Assembly: GCA_023251335.1 (NCBI GenBank)
Contig: JAHEZA010000009.1
Coordinates: forward strand, 1-17,414
DNA length: 17,414 nucleotides
From: Chitinophagaceae bacterium
GTDB lineage: Bacteria; Bacteroidota; Bacteroidia; Chitinophagales; Chitinophagaceae
Direction: 5' to 3'
Under the pieces are notes generated by a model. That model saw only the letters and a program-made list of their open reading frames with translations, was not told the origin of the DNA and searched no databases. Made by a program: the position numbers and the translations under genes. Numbering within the stretch: the stretch's first letter is position 1; every line of letters begins with the position of its first letter. Below are positions 14,429 to 17,414 of the stretch, in pieces.

Positions 14429-15964
14429 TTAATGCTTAAAATGCCTGACCCCTGTAATAACCATCAGCAGGTTGTTTGCCCTACAATATTCAATAGAATC
14501 TTTATCCCTGATAGAGCCGCCCGGCTGGATAAAAGAAGTAATCCCTGCTTCATGCGCGATCTTTACGCAATCATCAAAAGGAAAGAATGCATCGCTGGCC
14601 ACTACTGAATTTTCCAGGTCAAAATCAAATTGCCTTGCCTTGGCAATGGCCTGTTTCATAGCATCTATACGTGATGTTTGGCCGCATCCTTTTCCTAAAA
14701 GCTGTTTGTTTTTTACGATAGCAATGGCATTACTTTTTAAATGCTTGCAAACAATATTTCCGAAGATCATATCTTCTTTTTCCTCTTCCGTGGCTTTTTG
14801 CCAATCAATGGCATTTTCTCCATCCTCAGGTAAATTTATTGTATCATAATCCTGGACCAACAAACCGTTCAAAATAGTTTTTGTTTGTTGTCCGTTTTCC
14901 GGAAAGGTTTTTAATTTCAATATGATCCGGTTCTTTTTTGCCTGCAGCACAGGAAGCGCATCATCGTCAAAAGCCGGTGCTATCAGCACCTCAAAGAACA
15001 AATCTTTGAGGCCTTCTGCAGTTCTTTTGTCTATGGAAGAATTAGCAATCAACACGCCTCCAAAAGCGCTTTCAGGATCACCGGCGAGAGCCGCTGTAAA
15101 GGCCTCTGAAACATTATTTCTTTGTGCGATACCGCAAACATTGGTGTGCTTAAAAATGGCAAAAGTCACTTTATCAGAAGAGCCCTTTTCAAATTCTTTC
15201 ATAAGTTGCAAAGCGCCATCTACATCTACCAGGTTATTGTACGAAAGTTCTTTGCCGTGAAGTTGATCAAAAATTTCCTTGATATCTCCAAGGAAAAATC
15301 CTTGCTGATGGGGGTTTTCACCGTAGCGAAGCGGCTTCCTATACTCATGTTTTTCTTCATAAGGATTGACACAATTCCTTTTATTAAAATACCTGGAGAT
15401 AGCCACATCATAGCGGGTGCAGACATCAAATGCTTTTCCTGCAAAATCTTTTCTTTCTTCCAAAGAAGTTTCCGCATTATTTTCGGATAGTATTTTTTCA
15501 AGCGCAGGATATTCATTTTTATCAGCGATGACCAGTACGTTTTTAAAATTTTTTGCTGCCGCCCGTATCATTGATGGGCCGCCAATATCAATCTTTTCTA
15601 TTATCGCCGCTTCATCATTCGTTGACTTCACAGTTTCTTCAAAGGGATATAAATCCACCACTACCAAATCGATTTCAGGAATATTATATTGCTCCATTTC
15701 TTTTAAATCGCTTTCCACATCCCTCCTTGCCAAAAATCCGCCAAACACAACGGGATGAAGGGTTTTTACTCTTCCGCCCAAGATAGACGGATAGCCGGTA
15801 AGTGATTCTACCGATATACATTTACCTCCATTTTCTTCAATAAATTTTTGGGTACCGCCTGTGCTGTAGATAGTGATATTTTGTTTGGTAAGCGACGCGA
15901 TAATAGGTTGCAGCCCATCTTTGTTAAAAACAGAGATGAGAACAGATTTAATTTTTTGTTGCAT
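14429..15964 (-). CDS. purH: Bifunctional IMP cyclohydrolase / AICAR formyltransferase
   Basis: Catalyses the last two steps of purine synthesis: formylation of AICAR and ring closure of FAICAR to IMP. The chosen start at 15964 gives MQQKIKSVLISVFNKDG, the usual PurH N-terminus, and 511 residues, the normal length; an extension to 16066 would overlap comEC. The N-terminal MGS-like cyclohydrolase domain (about 1-135) shows SVFNKDGL, STGGTQKF, GGRVKTLHPVVFGG and IDIGGPSMIRAAAKN. The C-terminal transformylase has the KHTNVCG catalytic block (the family usually has Pro or Ala before Cys), FGGVLIAN, GKGCGQTSRIDA and SDAFFPFDD, and ends SIRDKDSIEYCRANN...TGVRHFKH. It follows comEC by 23 bases on the same strand, so it may be co-transcribed. 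No hairpin terminator is obvious before the convergent fusion gene. Confidence 0.96.
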   Translation of the reverse strand: MQQKIKSVLISVFNKDGLQPIIASLTKQNITIYSTGGTQKFIEENGGKCISVESLTGYPSILGGRVKTLHPVVFGGFLARRDVESDLKEMEQYNIPEIDLVVVDLYPFEETVKSTNDEAAIIEKIDIGGPSMIRAAAKNFKNVLVIADKNEYPALEKILSENNAETSLEERKDFAGKAFDVCTRYDVAISRYFNKRNCVNPYEEKHEYRKPLRYGENPHQQGFFLGDIKEIFDQLHGKELSYNNLVDVDGALQLMKEFEKGSSDKVTFAIFKHTNVCGIAQRNNVSEAFTAALAGDPESAFGGVLIANSSIDKRTAEGLKDLFFEVLIAPAFDDDALPVLQAKKNRIILKLKTFPENGQQTKTILNGLLVQDYDTINLPEDGENAIDWQKATEEEKEDMIFGNIVCKHLKSNAIAIVKNKQLLGKGCGQTSRIDAMKQAIAKARQFDFDLENSVVASDAFFPFDDCVKIAHEAGITSFIQPGGSIRDKDSIEYCRANNLLMVITGVRHFKH

Positions 15965-15987
15965 GTTTTTTTGAAAAAAAAGTTCGT

Positions 15988-17414
15988 TTACTGATTGATT
16001 ACAAATGCACCCTGTTCGGATACTGAATGAAACTGCAAATGTAATTCTTCGCACTCTTTTTTCCATTGCTCAATTTTCCACAACGAATTGGACGCATCAA
16101 AAATATACTGGCTACAATCAAATGCTTGTGCGAGGTCGCGAATTTTGATCTTTGAATTTTTAGAAATTACCACATAGTCCAAAGAGATTTTTTGGGAGGA
16201 TGATAAATAAACTTGAGCGGTATCTACCACCAGTAGTTTCTTGTTGTAAAACTGAAAGAAATTATTATTATGAAAAATTGGATCAATGGCCCGGCGACTA
16301 TTATTCGCACTCAACGAAATCCGGGCCGGATATAAGTTATATTTTTGAAGTAACGGATCATGTAAGATGCCACTATCTGCCACTAATTGATATTGACCTC
16401 CATCTATAAAATCAATAGCGCTGTGCATCGGAATATTATAGACAATTATTTTCTTTTGTCCGAATGACCTCCATTTATCTAAAAAGACGGATGTGGAAAA
16501 AACAAGCGTGCATGCTAATCCAAACTTTAGCGCCAACGTATTTTTCATAAAAAGCCAGGTAAGAAAAGAAATGAAAATGATATATAGCAAAATCGTTTCC
16601 CAAACCGAAATAGAAACATTATTCCACAATAAAAAAGGAAGCAAATTAACGGATCGCACAGAATAATTCATCGCAAAAAGAAAAACAGAAACCAGCTTGC
16701 CGATATATACCGGCAAGGTTCCGAACGGCGCTACCAAAATCAATACTATGCATCCACATAACGCAACCGTTGACAATGGAATCACGATGATGTTCGCTAT
16801 TAAGAAAAGTATTGGCAATTGGTGAAAATAATAAAAACAGATCGGGATGGTGAATATTTGCGCAGCAATAGAAACAGAACCCATTTTCCAGATATAATCC
16901 AGGATTTTATTTTTGACATAAAGCCAATTATAGATTGATCTTTGCAAGACTACAATGCCCAAAACGGCCAGGTAAGAAAGTTGAAACCCTACATCCCAAA
17001 GCACGTATGGGTCAAAACAAAGCAGTAGAAAAGCGGAAGCAGAAAGGGAATTATAAACAGAAGATCTTTTTTGAAAAATACTGCCAATGGAAATAAAGCT
17101 AAACATAACCGCAGCACGCATTACAGATGGCGAAGCGCCCGTTAAAAAAACAAAGAACCACAAGCAGAAAAGGATCACGGCAATTCTCGGAACTTTTGCT
17201 TTTTTCAGCAACGGAGTCCTTAAGGTAATCCACAATAACAATCCATAAATAAGGGCAAGATGTAATCCGGAAATGGCGATGATATGTACTACGCCAGCAT
17301 TGCTATAAGCCTGCACCAGGTCTTTATCCAGGTCTATCCTATATCCTATCAGCAAGGCTTTTGCCAAACCTGATTCATTTTTTCCCGGTATATAGCGGCC
17401 AATAGTTTTTACTA
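15988..17414 (-). CDS. comEC: ComEC/Rec2-family DNA uptake channel, C-terminal part (5' end outside window)
   Basis: Inner-membrane channel for single-stranded DNA in natural transformation. The frame is open to the right edge (it continues with VKTIGRYIPGKNESGLAKALL), so the N-terminal OB-fold and first helices lie outside. The competence domain is clear: DLVQAYSNAGVVHIIAISGLHLAL (the HxxAISGLH signature), TGASPSVMRAAVMFSFISIG and DPYVLWDVGFQLSYLAVLGI, followed by several more membrane helices. The last 150 residues (from about 310 of the visible part) sit where a metallo-beta-lactamase domain is found in Firmicutes ComEC. They are degraded: no HxHxDH motif, only an isolated DGG at the expected place. 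This is common for Bacteroidota ComEC to my knowledge. It ends 23 bases before purH. Confidence 0.9.
   Translation of the reverse strand, partial: VKTIGRYIPGKNESGLAKALLIGYRIDLDKDLVQAYSNAGVVHIIAISGLHLALIYGLLLWITLRTPLLKKAKVPRIAVILFCLWFFVFLTGASPSVMRAAVMFSFISIGSIFQKRSSVYNSLSASAFLLLCFDPYVLWDVGFQLSYLAVLGIVVLQRSIYNWLYVKNKILDYIWKMGSVSIAAQIFTIPICFYYFHQLPILFLIANIIVIPLSTVALCGCIVLILVAPFGTLPVYIGKLVSVFLFAMNYSVRSVNLLPFLLWNNVSISVWETILLYIIFISFLTWLFMKNTLALKFGLACTLVFSTSVFLDKWRSFGQKKIIVYNIPMHSAIDFIDGGQYQLVADSGILHDPLLQKYNLYPARISLSANNSRRAIDPIFHNNNFFQFYNKKLLVVDTAQVYLSSSQKISLDYVVISKNSKIKIRDLAQAFDCSQYIFDASNSLWKIEQWKKECEELHLQFHSVSEQGAFVINQ

Noticed and set aside
14369..14608. 79-codon plus-strand ORF over the purH 3' end
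   Set aside because: It mostly overlaps conserved PurH coding sequence on the other strand and resembles no family.
15965..16066. Extended purH start at 16066
   Set aside because: It would overlap the comEC 3' end and adds residues foreign to PurH; MQQKIKSVLISVFNKDG at 15964 fits the family start and length.

Overview
The window looks like a chromosomal segment of a Bacteroidota bacterium, most likely of the Chitinophagaceae or a close relative. Pointers are the AT-rich sequence, the absence of Shine-Dalgarno sites before clear start codons, TAnnTTTG-type -7 promoter elements (upstream of the small DUF5679-like gene, carB1, kbl and the prenyltransferase fusion), and typical lineage genes: a GHL10-type glycosidase, an ECF sigma/anti-sigma/barrel-protein operon and a ComEC with a decayed C-terminal domain. 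The family-level placement is inference.

Layout. Positions 1-813 are the 3' part of cysS, followed by a secreted GHL10 (DigH-like) glycosidase (892-2454). A strong bidirectional hairpin terminator separates the glycosidase from a convergent 66-codon DUF5679-like gene. At 3048-5958 lies the carbamoyl-phosphate synthase large subunit. It is split into two adjacent genes at the boundary between its two homologous halves, and it lacks the C-terminal MGS-like allosteric domain. After a second bidirectional terminator comes a minus-strand operon read from about 8826 down to 6247: an ECF sigma factor, a membrane anti-sigma factor with a tandemly duplicated N-terminal module, and a periplasmic or outer-membrane barrel-like protein. 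An ECF-type promoter (TGTAAC / CGTATT) lies in front of it.

Divergent from this operon is kbl (threonine/glycine metabolism). Between kbl and lutB (lactate oxidation Fe-S protein) sits a small DUF433/DUF5615 toxin-antitoxin cassette. Its toxin gene has a one-base deletion that breaks the frame. After lutB come a small three-helix membrane protein and then a 510-residue fusion of a PNPOx-like split-barrel flavoprotein domain to a MenA-type UbiA prenyltransferase. The window ends with the convergent comEC-purH pair on the minus strand (comEC runs off the right edge).

Most of this is core metabolism (translation, pyrimidine and purine synthesis, threonine and lactate use, quinone-type prenylation). 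The best candidates for something new are the PNPOx-UbiA fusion, the CarB fission with loss of the allosteric domain, the decayed TA cassette, the duplicated anti-sigma module and the cysteine-poor DUF5679-like protein. I saw no CRISPR array, tRNA, rRNA or insertion sequence.
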